From the NCBI RefSeq assembly GCF_001307805.1, contig NZ_CP013862.1, positions 2,170,001 through 2,234,000 on the forward strand: a DNA stretch of 64,000 nucleotides, read 5' to 3'. Origin of the DNA: Lentibacillus amyloliquefaciens (GTDB lineage Bacteria > Bacillota > Bacilli > Bacillales > Amphibacillaceae). The number at the start of each line of letters is the position of its first letter. The stretch's first letter is position 1. The notes beneath the pieces are model-generated. The model had not been told where the DNA came from. It saw nothing but the letters and a program-made list of their open reading frames with translations, and made no database searches. Positions 19,268 through 30,336 of this stretch are shown here, piece after piece. Position numbers and translations under genes: made by a program.

Positions 19268-20672
19268 AGTTTCGGTAAGCAGCTTCCTGCTCACCGTTTT
19301 CCTTCACCGGATAATTCCCGGTCATGCAAGCCATGCAAATCCCCTGATGAATCGTTTTATCTTTGACGATCGCTTTTTCCAGCCCGGATTCAGATAAATA
19401 CGCCACACTGTCTGCTCCGATAATTTCGCCGATTTCATCAATCGAATGATTGGCAGCGATCAATTCGTCACGTGTTGACATGTCAATCCCGTAAAAGCAT
19501 GGATGCTGGATCGATGGTGAAGCGATCCGGACATGGACTTCCGCTGCCCCTGCCTGCTTCAACATACGAACAATTCGTTTACTCGTCGTTCCGCGGACAA
19601 TGGAATCGTCAATCATGACAATCCGCTTCCCTGCGACAATCCCCCGGACAGGGGCGAGTTTCAATTTCACACCCAGTTCCCGCAGTTCCTGGGAAGGCTG
19701 GATGAACGTTCTTCCAACATAGCGATTTTTGATGATGCCCATTTCATACGGGAGACCGCTCGCTTCTGCGTAACCGATAGCCGATGAGATGCTGGAATCC
19801 GGAACACCGATAACCATATCGGCGTCTGCCGGCGATTCTTTAGCCAGTTCTTCTCCCATCCGCTTGCGTGATGCATGAACATTCACTTCATTGACATCGC
19901 TGTCCGGACGTGATAAATATACGTATTCCATCGCACACATTTTACGCTGGCCCCTCATGGCAAAGCGGGTTGACACTATCCCCTCGTCACTGATTGTCAC
20001 CAGTTCGCCCGGTAATATTTCGCGTTCAAATGTCGCTCCAATCTGATCGAAAACACACGTTTCGGATGCCACCACATAAGCATCACCAAGCCTGCCGATC
20101 GATAATGGCCTGATTCCGCTCGGGTCAAGCGCTGCATACATCTTCTCTTCGGTTAAAATGACAAACGCATATGCGCCGGTAATCTTATTGATCGCATCAG
20201 TTATGGACGTTTCATTAATTCCTTTTCCTCTACGTTTAATCAGATGGGCAAGCACTTCTGTATCGGAAGACGTCTGTAAAATACTGCCCTGGTCTTCGAG
20301 CTCACCACGCAGTGTTTCAGCGTTCATGATATTGCCGTTATGTGCCAGTGCCATGCTTTTAGTCTGTGACCGGAATACCAATGGCTGCACGTTTTCGGGA
20401 GTCCTTTCGCCTTGGGTTGAATAGCGGACATGGCCGACAGATGCGGCACCTGAAATCTTACTGAAATCGGCATCTTTAAAAACATCGTTGACAAGGCCAA
20501 GCCCTTTATGAGCCTTCAGATTATCTCTGTCACTGACAACAACGCCTGCGCCTTCCTGGCCGCGATGCTGCATCGAATGAAGGCCATAATACGTCAGTTC
20601 CGCTGCTTTTTCGTGTCCCCAAATTCCGAACACACCGCATTCTTCATTAATGCCTTTCATTTCAGCAAGCAT
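19266..20672 (-). CDS. purF: Amidophosphoribosyltransferase PurF
   Basis: The committed enzyme of purine synthesis (468 aa), which transfers glutamine ammonia to PRPP. A propeptide of eleven residues ([11 protein letters not shown]) precedes the nucleophile Cys in [10 protein letters not shown], as in B. subtilis PurF; the glutaminase domain has HVRYST and LAHNGNI, and the PRTase domain has the PRPP loop [12 protein letters not shown]. The C-terminal cysteines ([15 protein letters not shown]) fit the iron-sulfur cluster type. ATG at 20672 has GGAAAGGAG upstream and overlaps purL by 16 nt, so the genes are coupled. Confidence 0.98.
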   Translation of the reverse strand: MLAEMKGINEECGVFGIWGHEKAAELTYYGLHSMQHRGQEGAGVVVSDRDNLKAHKGLGLVNDVFKDADFSKISGAASVGHVRYSTQGERTPENVQPLVFRSQTKSMALAHNGNIMNAETLRGELEDQGSILQTSSDTEVLAHLIKRRGKGINETSITDAINKITGAYAFVILTEEKMYAALDPSGIRPLSIGRLGDAYVVASETCVFDQIGATFEREILPGELVTISDEGIVSTRFAMRGQRKMCAMEYVYLSRPDSDVNEVNVHASRKRMGEELAKESPADADMVIGVPDSSISSAIGYAEASGLPYEMGIIKNRYVGRTFIQPSQELRELGVKLKLAPVRGIVAGKRIVMIDDSIVRGTTSKRIVRMLKQAGAAEVHVRIASPSIQHPCFYGIDMSTRDELIAANHSIDEIGEIIGADSVAYLSESGLEKAIVKDKTIHQGICMACMTGNYPVKENGEQEAAYRN

Positions 20673-22876
20673 GGAATGGCTCCTTTCCACAAATCATGCA
20701 ATGTTTGAACGTCTTCATTGATTAACGTTTCATCATTTGCCTTTACAACGAATTTGCCATCACCGGTGACTTTGCCAATCTGCACAGCATTTTCAAGTGC
20801 AGCTTCAAACGGCTCTTGCGCCTCAGGTTTAACTGAAACGAGAAAACGCGACTGGGATTCGCTGAACATAGCAGTCGTCGGGTTACCGGAAATACTTGCT
20901 TCCAGACCAAGTCCTTTGCCATTAAATACACTTTCAGCAAGTGCAACACCAAGGCCGCCTTCAGCCAAATCATGTGCTGACCGGATGAGACCTTGCCGGA
21001 TTGCTGTGAGCAGTTGTTTTTGGTGTCCAGCTTCCACCTGCAAATCAATGGAAGGCGCTTTGCCCTGATAGTTACCTTCAACAACATTTTGCAGCTCACT
21101 GCCGCCAAACTCAGGTTTTGTTTCCCCAATTACATAGATCAGATCTTCAGGCTCCTGGAAAAAGTTCGGTGTCAGATGCTCGAGAGATTCAATCAGACCG
21201 GTCATGCCAACGACCGGCGTTGGAAAAATTGAGTTGCCGTTTGATTGGTTATATAACGATACGTTTCCACTGATAACCGGTGTTTCAAGAAGACGAGCGG
21301 CTTCACTCATGCCTTCCACGCTTTTCTCCATCTGCCAGAAAACTTCCGGATTGGTCGGATTGCCGAAGTTCAGCCCGTCCGTCAAACCGAGCGGTCGTGC
21401 CCCTGAGCAGACAATATTCCGTGCTGCCTCAGCTACAGCAATCTTGCCGCCTGTTTCCGGATCAAGATAAATATAGCGTGAATTACAATCAGTTGTGATC
21501 GCCAATGCTTTATCAGTCCCTTTAATCCGGATCACGGCTGAATCTGATCCCGGTGTCACGACCGTATTCGTCTGCACCATTGAATCGTACTGATCATAAA
21601 CACTTTCCTTGCTGGCGATTGTCGGCTGCTGCAGAAGCTGTTTTAACATTGCAGTGTGATCCTCGACATGCGGCAACGTGTTTTCCATTTGCTGAAACGT
21701 TTTGACATATGCCGCTTCTTTTGACGGCATATGATAAACCGGTGCTTCTTCCGCCAGCGAATCAACCGGAATATCGGCAACGATCTCGCCATGCTGTTTG
21801 AGCAGGAATGATTTTTCTTCAGTAACTTCGCCGACAGCAACTGCCTGCAGGCCATATTTTTCAAAAACATCAATAATTTCCTTCTCACGCCCCCGCCTTA
21901 CGACAAGCAGCATACGCTCCTGTGATTCAGACAGCATCAGTTCATACGCATTCATATCTTTCTCACGCTGAGGCACCAAATCCAGGTTCATGGTAATGCC
22001 TGTGCCGGCTTTACTCGCCATCTCGCTGGCTGATGAGGTCAGCCCGGCCGCCCCCATATCCTGCATGCCGACAAGTGCATCAGAGTGAATGACCTCCAGG
22101 CAGGCTTCAATCAGCAGTTTTTCCATAAACGGATCGCCTACTTGAACAGACGGCCGGTCTTCATCGGATTCATCACTCAGATCCTCTGAAGCGAATGTTG
22201 CCCCATGAATACCGTCACGGCCGGTTGGAGCACCCGCATAAATGACCGTGTTGCCAACACCGGCAGCGATACCTTTTTGAATATCAGCATGGTCAATCAA
22301 TCCAACACACATAGCATTAACAAGGGGGTTCTCCTCATAGCTGTCATCAAACTGCACTTCACCGCCGACTGTTGGAACACCAACACAGTTTCCGTAGCCG
22401 GCAATCCCGTGAACGACTTCCTGAAACAGGTATTTCGTGCGGCCGGTTGTCAGATTGCCAAATCTTAATGAATTCATTAAGGCAACCGGACGGGCTCCCA
22501 TGGAAAACACATCACGAATGATACCGCCAACACCCGTTGCAGCGCCTTGATACGGCTCAACAGCTGACGGATGGTTATGACTTTCCACTTTGAAAACAAC
22601 AGCTTGCCCATCACCAATATCAATAACGCCTGCACCTTCTCCCGGTCCCTGTAAAACATTCGGGCCGTCTGCCGGGAATTTTCTTAAGAGCGGTTTTGAC
22701 GTCTTGTAACTGCAATGCTCCGACCACATGACCGAAAAAATCCCTGTTTCGGTAAAATTCGGACGCCGCTTTAGGATGTCTTTGACTTTTTCAAATTCGT
22801 CATCGCTCAATCCCATCTCAAGATACAGTTTTTCCTGTTCAACTTTTTCCGGGCTGATTTCATGTGTTGACTGCAT
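20657..22876 (-). CDS. purL: FGAM synthetase large subunit PurL
   Basis: The 739-residue small-type PurL, which needs PurS and PurQ as partners to make FGAM from FGAR and glutamine-derived ammonia. Motifs include [18 protein letters not shown] near the N-terminus, [15 protein letters not shown] at the ATP site, [18 protein letters not shown] and [17 protein letters not shown] in the C-terminal half. ATG at 22876 follows GGAGGGACGCTT and gives a length close to B. subtilis PurL. It overlaps purQ by 17 nt and purF by 16 nt. Confidence 0.98.
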   Translation of the reverse strand: MQSTHEISPEKVEQEKLYLEMGLSDDEFEKVKDILKRRPNFTETGIFSVMWSEHCSYKTSKPLLRKFPADGPNVLQGPGEGAGVIDIGDGQAVVFKVESHNHPSAVEPYQGAATGVGGIIRDVFSMGARPVALMNSLRFGNLTTGRTKYLFQEVVHGIAGYGNCVGVPTVGGEVQFDDSYEENPLVNAMCVGLIDHADIQKGIAAGVGNTVIYAGAPTGRDGIHGATFASEDLSDESDEDRPSVQVGDPFMEKLLIEACLEVIHSDALVGMQDMGAAGLTSSASEMASKAGTGITMNLDLVPQREKDMNAYELMLSESQERMLLVVRRGREKEIIDVFEKYGLQAVAVGEVTEEKSFLLKQHGEIVADIPVDSLAEEAPVYHMPSKEAAYVKTFQQMENTLPHVEDHTAMLKQLLQQPTIASKESVYDQYDSMVQTNTVVTPGSDSAVIRIKGTDKALAITTDCNSRYIYLDPETGGKIAVAEAARNIVCSGARPLGLTDGLNFGNPTNPEVFWQMEKSVEGMSEAARLLETPVISGNVSLYNQSNGNSIFPTPVVGMTGLIESLEHLTPNFFQEPEDLIYVIGETKPEFGGSELQNVVEGNYQGKAPSIDLQVEAGHQKQLLTAIRQGLIRSAHDLAEGGLGVALAESVFNGKGLGLEASISGNPTTAMFSESQSRFLVSVKPEAQEPFEAALENAVQIGKVTGDGKFVVKANDETLINEDVQTLHDLWKGAIPCLLK

Positions 22877-23543
22877 AAGCGTCCCTCCAATTTTCAATCA
22901 GTGATTGAAAAAGCTTAATACCATCGTCACTGCCAAGTAATTTTTCTACTGCGCGTTCCGGGTGCGGCATCATGCCAAGCACATTACCCTCGTTATTAAT
23001 GATGCCGGCGATATCGGCAGCCGATCCGTTCGGGTTGTTCTCATACGTAAAGACAATCTGGTTATTCTGTTTCAACTCTGATAAGGTTTCATCATCTGCG
23101 AAATAATTCCCCTCACCATGGGCAATAGGCAACTGAATGACCTCGCCTTTTTTATAATTTGTCGTAAAGCGTGTTTTGTGGTTGGAAACGGTCAGTTGTT
23201 CATGATGGCACATGAATGATAGATGCTTGTTAGGCAGCATGGCACCGGGCAGTAAACCTGATTCCAGCAGGATTTGAAAACCATTGCATACGCCCAGCAC
23301 CGGCTTTCCCGCATCAGCATGTGCTTTTACCTGCTGCATGACGTCTGACGCCGATGCAATGGCGCCCGTACGCAGATAATCACCATATGAAAATCCACCG
23401 GGCAACAGGATTGCATCATAGCTTTCTAGATTGCTATTGTCATACCAGACTAAATCAGCTTCCATCCCAAGAACCTTGTTGACGGCATGATACATATCAC
23501 GGTCACAGTTTGAACCGGGGAAAACGATGACTGCAAACTTCAT
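22860..23543 (-). CDS. purQ: FGAM synthetase glutaminase subunit PurQ
   Basis: A 227-residue class I glutamine amidotransferase that supplies ammonia to PurL. The nucleophile Cys lies in [16 protein letters not shown], the catalytic His-Glu pair in [11 protein letters not shown], and the N-terminal [13 protein letters not shown] motif is diagnostic of PurQ. It overlaps purS by four bases upstream and purL by 17 downstream, consistent with equal production of the PurSQL complex. Confidence 0.98.
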   Translation of the reverse strand: MKFAVIVFPGSNCDRDMYHAVNKVLGMEADLVWYDNSNLESYDAILLPGGFSYGDYLRTGAIASASDVMQQVKAHADAGKPVLGVCNGFQILLESGLLPGAMLPNKHLSFMCHHEQLTVSNHKTRFTTNYKKGEVIQLPIAHGEGNYFADDETLSELKQNNQIVFTYENNPNGSAADIAGIINNEGNVLGMMPHPERAVEKLLGSDDGIKLFQSLIENWRDAYAVNT

Positions 23544-23791
23544 GTGCGCGCGACCTCCTCCACTTCATAGTGATAGTCTTCCATAACCGGATTAGCCAAT
23601 AGTTTGTCGCACATTTCACCGACACGTTTATCAATATCCTCGTGATCTTCTACGACCAGTTCAATCAACTTCCCTGTTTGCACCTCTTCCACATCAGAAA
23701 ACCCCAGCGCGTTAAGGGATGTCTGAATGGCTTTACCCTGCGGATCAAGCACACCCTGTTTCGGCATAATATAAATAGTCACTTTTTTCAT
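23540..23791 (-). CDS. purS: FGAM synthetase subunit PurS
   Basis: An 83-residue protein that bridges PurL and PurQ. The sequence [17 protein letters not shown] and [17 protein letters not shown] are hallmarks of PurS, and [19 protein letters not shown] closes the fold. Start and stop codons overlap those of purC and purQ by four bases each (ATGA). Confidence 0.98.
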   Translation of the reverse strand: MKKVTIYIMPKQGVLDPQGKAIQTSLNALGFSDVEEVQTGKLIELVVEDHEDIDKRVGEMCDKLLANPVMEDYHYEVEEVART

Positions 23792-24504
23792 GTCCTTGCC
23801 TCCAGTCGGTCAAAAAGTTTTTGATAGACTTCCAGTAAATCACCGGTACCCTCGCGGAATACGTCTTTATCCAGATTTTCGTTTGTCGTTTTATCCCAAA
23901 GCCTGCACGTATCAGGCGAAATTTCATCCGACAGCACTATGCATCCGCTCGCCAATCGTCCGAATTCCAGTTTGAAATCAACCAATTTGAGATTGACCGA
24001 CTCGAATAGTTTGATCAGCTGCTGGTTGATCTCCAGCGCTTTGTCTTTTATCTCCTGAAGTTCGGATTTGGTGACATCGCTCAGGAACAAAGCATGCTCA
24101 TCATTAATCAGCGGGTCCCCTAGATCATCGTCTTTGTAAAACAGTTCGACAAGCGCTGGAGTGAATGATGTATCTGTTTCCAGCCCAAGCCTCCGTGTAA
24201 TGCTCCCTGCAGCCACGTTCCGGACGACAACCTCCAATGGGATGATTTCTGTTTGATGGACAAGCTGTTCCGTTTCCGAAAGTCTTTCAACAAAGTGTGT
24301 CTGGATACCCTGTTCATTTAGAACGTTGAAAATATAGGCGGAGATTTCATTGTTCAAACGGCCTTTCCCTGTAAAGACTCCCCTTTTCTCCCCGTTAAAT
24401 GCCGTTGCATCATTTTTGTATTCGAGCACGAGCTTCCCTGTTTCATCCTTGGCTTGATAAACCCGCTTTGCTTTACCCTCATACAACAAATCAGTTTTCA
24501 TCAT
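23788..24504 (-). CDS. purC: SAICAR synthase PurC
   Basis: A 238-residue enzyme that joins CAIR with aspartate (step 7). Motifs: [13 protein letters not shown] at the N-terminal ATP site, [39 protein letters not shown] and [12 protein letters not shown]. Two ATG codons in tandem occur at 24504 and 24501; the second has slightly better spacing to the GAGGTGG site within the end of purB. The overlap with purB is ATGA-type either way. Confidence 0.98.
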   Translation of the reverse strand: MMKTDLLYEGKAKRVYQAKDETGKLVLEYKNDATAFNGEKRGVFTGKGRLNNEISAYIFNVLNEQGIQTHFVERLSETEQLVHQTEIIPLEVVVRNVAAGSITRRLGLETDTSFTPALVELFYKDDDLGDPLINDEHALFLSDVTKSELQEIKDKALEINQQLIKLFESVNLKLVDFKLEFGRLASGCIVLSDEISPDTCRLWDKTTNENLDKDVFREGTGDLLEVYQKLFDRLEART

Positions 24505-25802
24505 TCCACCTCAAGTCCGATTCGGTTAAATATAGAATCCACATTTTTCAAATGGTACGTATAATCAAAACAATCATCAATCTCAGTCTGTGTCAGCTTT
24601 GTACTCACTTTTTCGTCACCTTCAACCAGCACTTTGAAATGTGTTCCTGTCTCCCATGCCTGCATCGCTTTCGGTTGCACCAGGTCATAGGCTTCTTCAC
24701 GGCTCATGCCCTTGTCTACAAGTGTAAGCAGCACACGCTGGGAAAATATAACACCGTGTGTTTTATCAATGTTACGCTTCATGTTTTCCGGAAATACGGT
24801 CAGTTTACTGACGATACCGGAAAACCGGTTCAGCATGTAATTCAGTGCAATCGTTGAATCCGGCAAAATAATCCGTTCTGCCGATGAGTGCGAGATATCC
24901 CGCTCATGCCAGAGTGAGACATTTTCATGCGCTGTTACCATATGCCCTCTTAGGACACGTGCAAGGCCGGTCATGTTTTCCGAGCCAATCGGATTGCGCT
25001 TGTGCGGCATGGCTGATGACCCTTTTTGTCCTTTTGCAAAAAACTCTTCCACTTCACGCGTCTCCGTTTTCTGAAGACCGCGGATTTCGGTGGCAAATTT
25101 TTCAATCGACGTGGCAATCAGCGACAGGGCGGAAATATACGCAGCATGACGATCACGCTGTAATGTCTGGGTCGATACCGGTGCAGGTGTCAGCCCGAGT
25201 TGCTCACAAACATACGCTTCAACGAACGGATCAATGTTCGCATAGGTGCCGACTGCGCCTGACAATTTTCCGAATTCGATATTAGTGGCCGCATGCTCAA
25301 AACGTTCCAAATGCCGTTTCATTTCTTCATACCAGAGTGCCATTTTCAATCCGAATGTTGTCGGCTCGGCATGAACGCCATGTGTGCGCCCCATCATGAC
25401 GGTATGTTTATGTTCAATTGCTTTACTTTTCAGAACATCGATAAATTCGTGCAGATCTTTACGGATAATGTCGTTTGCCTGTTTCAGCAAATAGGATTGT
25501 GCGGTGTCAACAACGTCTGTTGAAGTGAGCCCGTAATGCACCCATTTGCGCTCATATCCCAATGTTTCGGAAACCGCCCGCGTAAAAGCGACCACATCAT
25601 GCCGGGTTTCCTGCTCGATTTCCTGAATACGTTCAACCTGAAAAGAAGCATTCCGGCGTATCTTTTCCACATCCGCTGCCGGAATAATGCCCAGTTCGTG
25701 CCATGATTCACATGCGAGAATTTCCACCTCCAGCCATGCATTGTATTTGTTTTCCTCGCTCCAGATCGCACCCATTTCTTCGCGGGTATAACGTTCAATC
25801 AT
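24501..25802 (-). CDS. purB: Adenylosuccinate lyase PurB
   Basis: The 433-residue homotetrameric lyase acts twice: it releases fumarate from SAICAR and from adenylosuccinate, so it serves both IMP and AMP synthesis. The fumarase/aspartase signature [16 protein letters not shown] is present, as are [15 protein letters not shown] and [14 protein letters not shown]. Length matches B. subtilis PurB (431). It overlaps both purK and purC by four bases. Confidence 0.98.
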   Translation of the reverse strand: MIERYTREEMGAIWSEENKYNAWLEVEILACESWHELGIIPAADVEKIRRNASFQVERIQEIEQETRHDVVAFTRAVSETLGYERKWVHYGLTSTDVVDTAQSYLLKQANDIIRKDLHEFIDVLKSKAIEHKHTVMMGRTHGVHAEPTTFGLKMALWYEEMKRHLERFEHAATNIEFGKLSGAVGTYANIDPFVEAYVCEQLGLTPAPVSTQTLQRDRHAAYISALSLIATSIEKFATEIRGLQKTETREVEEFFAKGQKGSSAMPHKRNPIGSENMTGLARVLRGHMVTAHENVSLWHERDISHSSAERIILPDSTIALNYMLNRFSGIVSKLTVFPENMKRNIDKTHGVIFSQRVLLTLVDKGMSREEAYDLVQPKAMQAWETGTHFKVLVEGDEKVSTKLTQTEIDDCFDYTYHLKNVDSIFNRIGLEVE

Positions 25803-26902
25803 TGCTTTGCCTCCTCGTATGCTGCCAACTGTTGTTTTGCTTCATCCAATGTATCCGCGATGAAGGTGATATGTCCCATCTTCCGTTTAGGCTTGACCGT
25901 TTCTTTCCCGTACAAATGCAGAAAACCATACCGCATTTTCGGAAGCTCATTCAAAGCCGTTTCCACATCGTCACCAAGAATATTGATCATAACAGCGGGT
26001 CTGAGCAGTTCAATTGGCATCAGCGGCAATCCGCAAATGGCCCTGATATGCTGTTCAAATTGCGATATTGTGCAGGCTTCAATCGTATAGTGTCCCGAGT
26101 TGTGTGGTCTTGGTGCCATTTCATTCAGGTAAATGTCATCACCTTTGACGAACATTTCAATCGCAAACGTGCCGGCAATATTCATTTTTTCCGCAAGTAT
26201 CCCTGCAGCATCAAGCGCTTTTTGCTGAACCGCAGCACTGATGGACGCCGGGACTGTCGTCTTGTATAAAATATGATCCTTGTGCTCGTTCTCGGATACC
26301 GGAAAAAACGTGATCTCACCTGATTGTCCGCGCGTAAACACGACCGATATTTCTTTATCAAACGGAACCCACTGTTCGATAATGCACACGTCATTCCGAT
26401 CGGCAAATTCACAAGCCGCCTGAATGTCATCATTCGTGTTTATTTTGAGCTGACCTTTGCCATCATATCCTCCGCTGACTGTTTTAATAACAGAAGGGAG
26501 CGGCATATTTTCCAGAACACGCTCGCACATATCACTGTCTCCAACAACCTTATTGGCAGGCACCGGGAGCCCTGAATCATTCATAATCGATTTTTCCTTT
26601 TCACGGTTCTGGGTGACCTCGAGTGCATATGCGCCCTGTGGCAGTTTGCCTGCTTGTTCAATAAAAGCAGCCGCCTCAAGGTCAACATTTTCAAATTCAT
26701 ATGTGACAACATCACTAATGTCAGTCAATTTCTCTATTCCGCTCATATCATCATAAGCGGACGTGATTTGCTGATCGGAAACTTGGGCCGCCGGGCAGTT
26801 TGGGGTCGGGTCGAGGACCGCCACATGATAGCCCATATATTTGGCAGCAATTGCCATCATCCGTCCAAGCTGACCGCCGCCGATAATACCGATTGTTTTC
26901 AT
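25799..26902 (-). CDS. purK: N5-CAIR synthetase PurK
   Basis: A 367-residue ATP-grasp enzyme that carboxylates AIR with bicarbonate and ATP. The N-terminal [15 protein letters not shown] loop, [33 protein letters not shown] and the Glu residues for metal binding are all present. ATG at 26902 has AAGGTGATAC upstream; an in-frame start 11 codons earlier lies inside purE. The start lies 13 bases past the purE stop. Confidence 0.97.
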   Translation of the reverse strand: MKTIGIIGGGQLGRMMAIAAKYMGYHVAVLDPTPNCPAAQVSDQQITSAYDDMSGIEKLTDISDVVTYEFENVDLEAAAFIEQAGKLPQGAYALEVTQNREKEKSIMNDSGLPVPANKVVGDSDMCERVLENMPLPSVIKTVSGGYDGKGQLKINTNDDIQAACEFADRNDVCIIEQWVPFDKEISVVFTRGQSGEITFFPVSENEHKDHILYKTTVPASISAAVQQKALDAAGILAEKMNIAGTFAIEMFVKGDDIYLNEMAPRPHNSGHYTIEACTISQFEQHIRAICGLPLMPIELLRPAVMINILGDDVETALNELPKMRYGFLHLYGKETVKPKRKMGHITFIADTLDEAKQQLAAYEEAKQ

Positions 26903-26915
26903 GGGAAGTATCACC

Positions 26916-27407
26916 TTATTGTTCTGCAAGTTCATCCCTCATTTCATTCACCGATTGTTTCATGTTTTCCTGATAGTCTTTCAATCTCTCAGCAACATCA
27001 TTGTCGAATGCACCAATCATCCGGGCAGCCAAGAGGCCGGCATTTTTGGCACCCGATCTTCCAATTGCCACTGTGGCAGTTGGTACACCGCCGGGCATTT
27101 GCACGATTGAAAGCAGAGAATCAAGGCCATTCAATGCTTTTGACTGAACCGGTACTCCGATGACCGGGAGTGTCGTCTGCGATGCAACCATGCCGGGTAA
27201 ATGTGCCGCCCCGCCGGCTCCGGCGATAATCACGTTCAGCCCGTTCTCCCTTGCCTCTTTTGCATAGGTGAACATATCATCAGGTGTCCGGTGCGCGGAA
27301 ATCACCTCTTTTTCGTAGGGGATTTGCAATTCATCCAATATGCTGCATGTATGTTTCATCGTTTCCCAATCCGAGATGCTTCCCATAATAACGCCAACAC
27401 GTACCAT
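26916..27407 (-). CDS. purE: N5-CAIR mutase PurE
   Basis: The first gene of the operon, a 163-residue class I PurE that moves the carboxyl group of N5-CAIR to C4. Motifs: [45 protein letters not shown] and [19 protein letters not shown] at 27407 has AGAGGG upstream; the frame is open for 40 more codons but these fall in the untranslated leader and look random. Confidence 0.98.
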   Translation of the reverse strand: MVRVGVIMGSISDWETMKHTCSILDELQIPYEKEVISAHRTPDDMFTYAKEARENGLNVIIAGAGGAAHLPGMVASQTTLPVIGVPVQSKALNGLDSLLSIVQMPGGVPTATVAIGRSGAKNAGLLAARMIGAFDNDVAERLKDYQENMKQSVNEMRDELAEQ

Positions 27408-27506
27408 CCAATCCCTCTTTTCGCGATTTATAGTTCCCATATTTTTTCTAAAAAATAATATTGAATGTTTTTTATTTTTTACGTAACATCCGTTGCAAAA
27501 GGATTG

Positions 27507-27622
27507 GTATCCGTTCCGGGCAGTCACGCACCTTAGGGCAACGCTTCAGCCTCCTCGGAAGCAAAGACCGCTTCCTGCTAAGTCTTTAGCTGCCCGCTTT
27601 TCCCGCAGGAGTCAACTACGAA
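27507..27622 (-). repeat. R3 repeat, copy 2, inside the purE leader
   Basis: This is the minus-strand counterpart of the element at 11927-12062, with long shared blocks such as GACTCCTGCGGGAAAA, GCAGGAAGCGG, CGAGGAGGCTGAAGCG and TTGCCCTAAGGTGCG. It sits between the riboswitch terminator and the purE start, so it is transcribed as part of the 5' untranslated region whenever the terminator is passed. Confidence 0.8.
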
Positions 27623-27657
27623 GATTAAAGAGCAACGAAATTTACGAAAAGAGCCTA

Positions 27658-27712
27658 AATAAAATAAGTCTATCCAACTTCCCCATGTGTATGAGAGAAG
27701 ATGAATAGACTT
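27658..27712 (-). terminator. Riboswitch-linked terminator in pur leader
   Basis: On the minus strand AAGTCTATTCATCTTC pairs with GAAGTTGGATAGACTT (one mismatch and one wobble) and is followed by ATTTTATTT. It lies about 100 nt after the purine aptamer and before purE, the expected place for the expression platform that stops transcription when ligand is bound. The antiterminator pairing was not traced in full. Confidence 0.75.
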
Positions 27713-27812
27713 CGCACAACTCAATAAACGTCTGCCTGTTGAAACACCAGCGCCAATCCAGCTGGAAGGGCAGGTTAAACAGGCGTGCTGTCACAGCGAG
27801 ATTCCATCCTCC

Positions 27813-27877
27813 CTCATAGTCCGGCATTTACGGTACCGGGTAGAAACTTTCAGGCCATATCCCCGAAAATATATGAG
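27813..27877 (-). ncRNA. Purine riboswitch aptamer (guanine class) of the pur operon
   Basis: The minus strand folds as the three-way purine aptamer: P1 CTCATA with TATGAG, P2 TTTCGGG with CCTGAAAG, P3 CCGG(T) with GCCGG, and the conserved loop-loop residues ATATGGC and GTTTCTACC...CCGTAAATG. The ligand-reading position is C in GACTATG, which specifies guanine or hypoxanthine, not adenine. It should shut the operon off when guanine bases are plentiful. Confidence 0.95.
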
Positions 27878-27901
27878 AGCAGCGTATGATTTTATAGCAC
27901 A

Positions 27902-27930
27902 AGCATAGCAAAGGCAGTTTATGATGTCAA
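27902..27930 (-). promoter_or_regulatory. pur operon promoter
   Basis: On the minus strand TTGACA (27925-27930) and TATGCT (27902-27907) are 17 bases apart, a good sigma-A promoter. It lies 25 bases before the aptamer and just downstream of the PurR boxes. Confidence 0.85.
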
Positions 27931-27932
27931 TT

Positions 27933-27976
27933 AAAATCGAACGATTGTTTATATAAAATATCTAATGTTCGGTTTT
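27933..27976. promoter_or_regulatory. PurR operator: two inverted PurBoxes
   Basis: AAAACCGAACATT on the minus strand (27964-27976) matches the B. subtilis PurBox consensus AWWWCCGAACWWT at every position. A second, weaker box AAAATCGAACGAT on the plus strand (27933-27945) is in inverted orientation, 18 bases away. Paired PurBoxes upstream of the -35 region are the known PurR binding arrangement, with PRPP acting as inducer. The purR gene is not in the window. Confidence 0.85.
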
Positions 27977-27994
27977 TATGCGTTAACTGTCATT

Positions 27995-28642
27995 TTATTT
28001 GTTGAAATGTTGCTGGCTGCGGTCATTTCCCGGTTTTGAAATTGACGCTTGAGCTGCTGATGCCGGGTTTCCGCCACCATCTTCATCATTTTTTTGATTA
28101 TTATCGAACAGCCGGCCCTTCCGTACTTGCTTCACCCAGAAACCGCCGTTGATCTGTTTCGGTTCATACGAAATAATAAATGCTTTCGGGTCAATCGTTT
28201 TGATTGTTTCATAAAGTTTCAGCTCGTATTTCCTTGGTGTCAAAATTTGCATGGCCAACCGGTCGCCTTCCATTCCATAAGCAAACCAGCTTGTAACCCC
28301 ATACCCTTTGTCCCGGAGCTGACGGGTGAAATCAATATAAGGATCCGATGAAATCACATTGACGGTAATATAACCCAATGCCAGTTTTTCTTCAATCTTA
28401 GTGCCGACGATAACCCCAATACCAAACCCGATGGCATAAGCAAGGATATTCTGTATTTCGTTCAAATTATCTAGCACAAGACCCAGCCCCAGAACGTAAA
28501 CAACAATTTCAAACATGCTTACAAAGGCAGCCATGTAGCGCCGCCCTTTCAGTGTCAGAATCATTCGCATAGTTGAAAGCGACACATAAACAATATTGAT
28601 GATTAATATAATAGTTACCATAACAAACGCATTACTGAGCAC
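27995..28642 (-). CDS. yebE: UPF0316/DUF2179 membrane protein YebE
   Basis: A 215-residue protein with three predicted N-terminal membrane segments (residues 5-25, 38-58, 64-82) and a soluble DUF2179 domain ([22 protein letters not shown]). DUF2179 domains are thought to bind nucleotides or similar ligands; no activity is proven. The C-terminal 35 residues are acidic and low-complexity. The start is GTG at 28642, with GGAGGTAAAAAA before it. The orthologue in B. subtilis lies in the same guaA-pbuG to purE interval. Here the gene is just upstream of the pur promoter on the same strand. Confidence 0.9.
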   Translation of the reverse strand: MLSNAFVMVTIILIINIVYVSLSTMRMILTLKGRRYMAAFVSMFEIVVYVLGLGLVLDNLNEIQNILAYAIGFGIGVIVGTKIEEKLALGYITVNVISSDPYIDFTRQLRDKGYGVTSWFAYGMEGDRLAMQILTPRKYELKLYETIKTIDPKAFIISYEPKQINGGFWVKQVRKGRLFDNNQKNDEDGGGNPASAAQASISKPGNDRSQQHFNK

Positions 28643-28734
28643 TTTTTTTACCTCCTGCCGGTTACAGCCGGGATGATTGTTTTCTCCTTAGCCATGATAT
28701 TCACCCAATAAAGCCCCCTTGCATAAACTGTTAG

Positions 28735-28909
28735 TGCATGTTCAAAAAGGAAGTTAAAGTGAAACTTCATTCAGCGGAATTTCTCCGCTGAATGTTAGTT
28801 GAACAGAACCGGGCACGCGAGCATTAGTGTTCTTCTTTTCCAAGGAGCGAAAAAACAAGTCAACTAGAAACACCAACGTGTCATTTTTACTGGACTTTTT
28901 GAACAACCT
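28735..28909 (+). repeat. R1 repeat, copy 3
   Basis: A 175-bp copy between yebE and the Hsp20-like gene, from TGCATGTTCAAAAAGG to GGACTTTTTGAACAACCT. Its left half matches copy 2 (AAAGTGAAACTTCATTCAGCGG), while the right end matches copy 1 (ACGTGTCATTTTTAC). Flanks CTGTTAG and CTGTAAC agree at five of seven positions. It fills most of the 300-nt gap; nothing else is visible there. Confidence 0.75.
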
Positions 28910-28947
28910 CTGTAACAATACTTTCGCCGGAATGAGGTGTTTCTTAC

Positions 28948-29337
28948 ATGGCTTCTTTTAAGAAAATGTCCGACTGGCGCAATCATGTTGATCATTTTTT
29001 CAGCGGTCATTTCTGGAATGAAGTTGAAAATATTATAAAGCCAACAATTCCGCAAATCAATATTTATCAATATGACCACGAATTGATTTGTGTCGCCTGC
29101 ATTCCCGGATTAACCGATCCGAATCAAATTGCTATTTTCTGCAACCACACCTTGCTTGAAATAAAAGGTGTCATCGATATTGGCTTTAAAGGCGGCAAAG
29201 TCATCAAAGAAGAAATTGTGCAGGGCGTTTTTGAACGAAGGATTGCCCTTCCATTTCCAGTAAAACAGGACAAAATTAATGTTTCTTATCAGAATGGCCT
29301 GGTTGTCATACGCCTATTTCGTCTTCGGAGCTTATGA
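28948..29337 (+). CDS. Hsp20/alpha-crystallin family protein
   Basis: A 129-residue protein whose second half has the alpha-crystallin layout: ISIYQYDHELICVACIPG-like segment (INIYQYDHELICVACIPG), LLEIKG, VFERRIALPFPVKQDKI and a final NGLVVIRLF strand in place of the usual NGVL. Small heat-shock domain proteins in Bacillus also include spore coat and germination proteins (CotM, CotP, GerT), so a spore role is as likely as a chaperone role. ATG at 28948 has GAGGTG upstream. No operon partner. Confidence 0.8.
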   Translation: MASFKKMSDWRNHVDHFFSGHFWNEVENIIKPTIPQINIYQYDHELICVACIPGLTDPNQIAIFCNHTLLEIKGVIDIGFKGGKVIKEEIVQGVFERRIALPFPVKQDKINVSYQNGLVVIRLFRLRSL

Positions 29338-29378
29338 ATCTTAATGAGGGGGGACAACGATCCCGTCCCCCTGTCCCG

Positions 29379-30089
29379 TTAGTCCTTGTTCGGACCATAG
29401 ACACGTTTGGCATCTGATGACTGTTTTCCCTGCAGCCGCTTGTTTAGCGACTTTTTCCAGTTAGGTGCAAGCAATTCAAGCGAGGCCAGCTGTTCAATCA
29501 AATCAAGATCCCGTTTCTTTACATACATGACCTCATTTGCGGCTGCAATTGTCCACTCGGGATAAGGGCGCTCGATAAGCTCCATTTCCCTGTCTCCCTC
29601 TGCATACCCTTCCCGCAGAACACGGAAATACCAACCTGTCCGCCCGCTATTTTGAATCTTTAATGCCAAATCCATCACTCGGAAGCGTCTGGCAGGTTTC
29701 CAGCATGGCCTTCTTGGTTGGGATACTTGAATAATGCTGTCGCCGAACCGGTACGTGTCACCAATGCAGATCGTTGTTTCATCAGCCTTTTCAAGTGACA
29801 GATTTTCACCCATCGCCCCGACGCCCATTTCAGTTATATTCATATCTTCTCGCCAATAACGGTAATGTTTTGACGGATAGGCAAAAACGGCCTTTTCCGG
29901 ACCGCCATGTGCTTTTTTATCCGCTATCTCGTCAGTGGAAAAGCCTTCATTCCCGATCCATTGCGGACCATCCATGATGTTTTTGAAAATACCACTTTCC
30001 CATTCGCGCTCCATTGGGGCTCTCGCATCAGGCGTTCCCATACGCTTAACTTTCCCTGTCATAATTTTATTGACAAACGGTTTCGGCAT
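29379..30089 (-). CDS. MOSC domain-containing protein
   Basis: A 236-residue protein with a MOSC domain, the module shared with molybdenum-cofactor sulfurase C-termini and found alone in YiiM and YflK, where it handles sulfur or reduces N-hydroxylated compounds. Visible motifs are DKKAHGGPEKAVFAYPSKHY, GENLSLEKADETTICIGD and the conserved Cys in VSQPRRPCWKPARR, the proposed cofactor ligand. A GTG three codons upstream is in frame, but ATG at 30089 has better spacing from AGGAGG. Single gene. Confidence 0.9.
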   Translation of the reverse strand: MPKPFVNKIMTGKVKRMGTPDARAPMEREWESGIFKNIMDGPQWIGNEGFSTDEIADKKAHGGPEKAVFAYPSKHYRYWREDMNITEMGVGAMGENLSLEKADETTICIGDTYRFGDSIIQVSQPRRPCWKPARRFRVMDLALKIQNSGRTGWYFRVLREGYAEGDREMELIERPYPEWTIAAANEVMYVKKRDLDLIEQLASLELLAPNWKKSLNKRLQGKQSSDAKRVYGPNKD

Positions 30090-30336
30090 CTGCCCCACTC
30101 CCTCCTGCTATATTATATTGTATCTTTAATAGCGCAAAAACGAAAATGGCACCTGTATATTTTTGGGAAATAGTGTTCTCTTCAAGTTTCCTGTAATAAA
30201 ACGATGACGGGTCGTTCGTCGGCATTGATGCCTCTGGATATACAGTTAAAAAATATGCTACCGGAAAATTTTCAATAATATACATAAATTTTTCAAGAGT
30301 TTGTGATAAAATTATCATAGGTACAGGAGGATCAGA

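Noticed and set aside
25703..26269. Plus-strand open frame of 188 codons opposite purB and purK
   Set aside because: Antisense shadow of conserved genes, no binding site, no domain.
26654..27163. Plus-strand open frame of 169 codons opposite purK and purE
   Set aside because: Antisense to the overlapping pur genes and lacking any protein-like motif.
28948..29378. GGGGGGAC...GTCCCCC hairpin after the Hsp20-like gene as terminator
   Set aside because: The stem at about 29346-29371 is strong, but there is no T tract on either side, so I did not list it as an intrinsic terminator.
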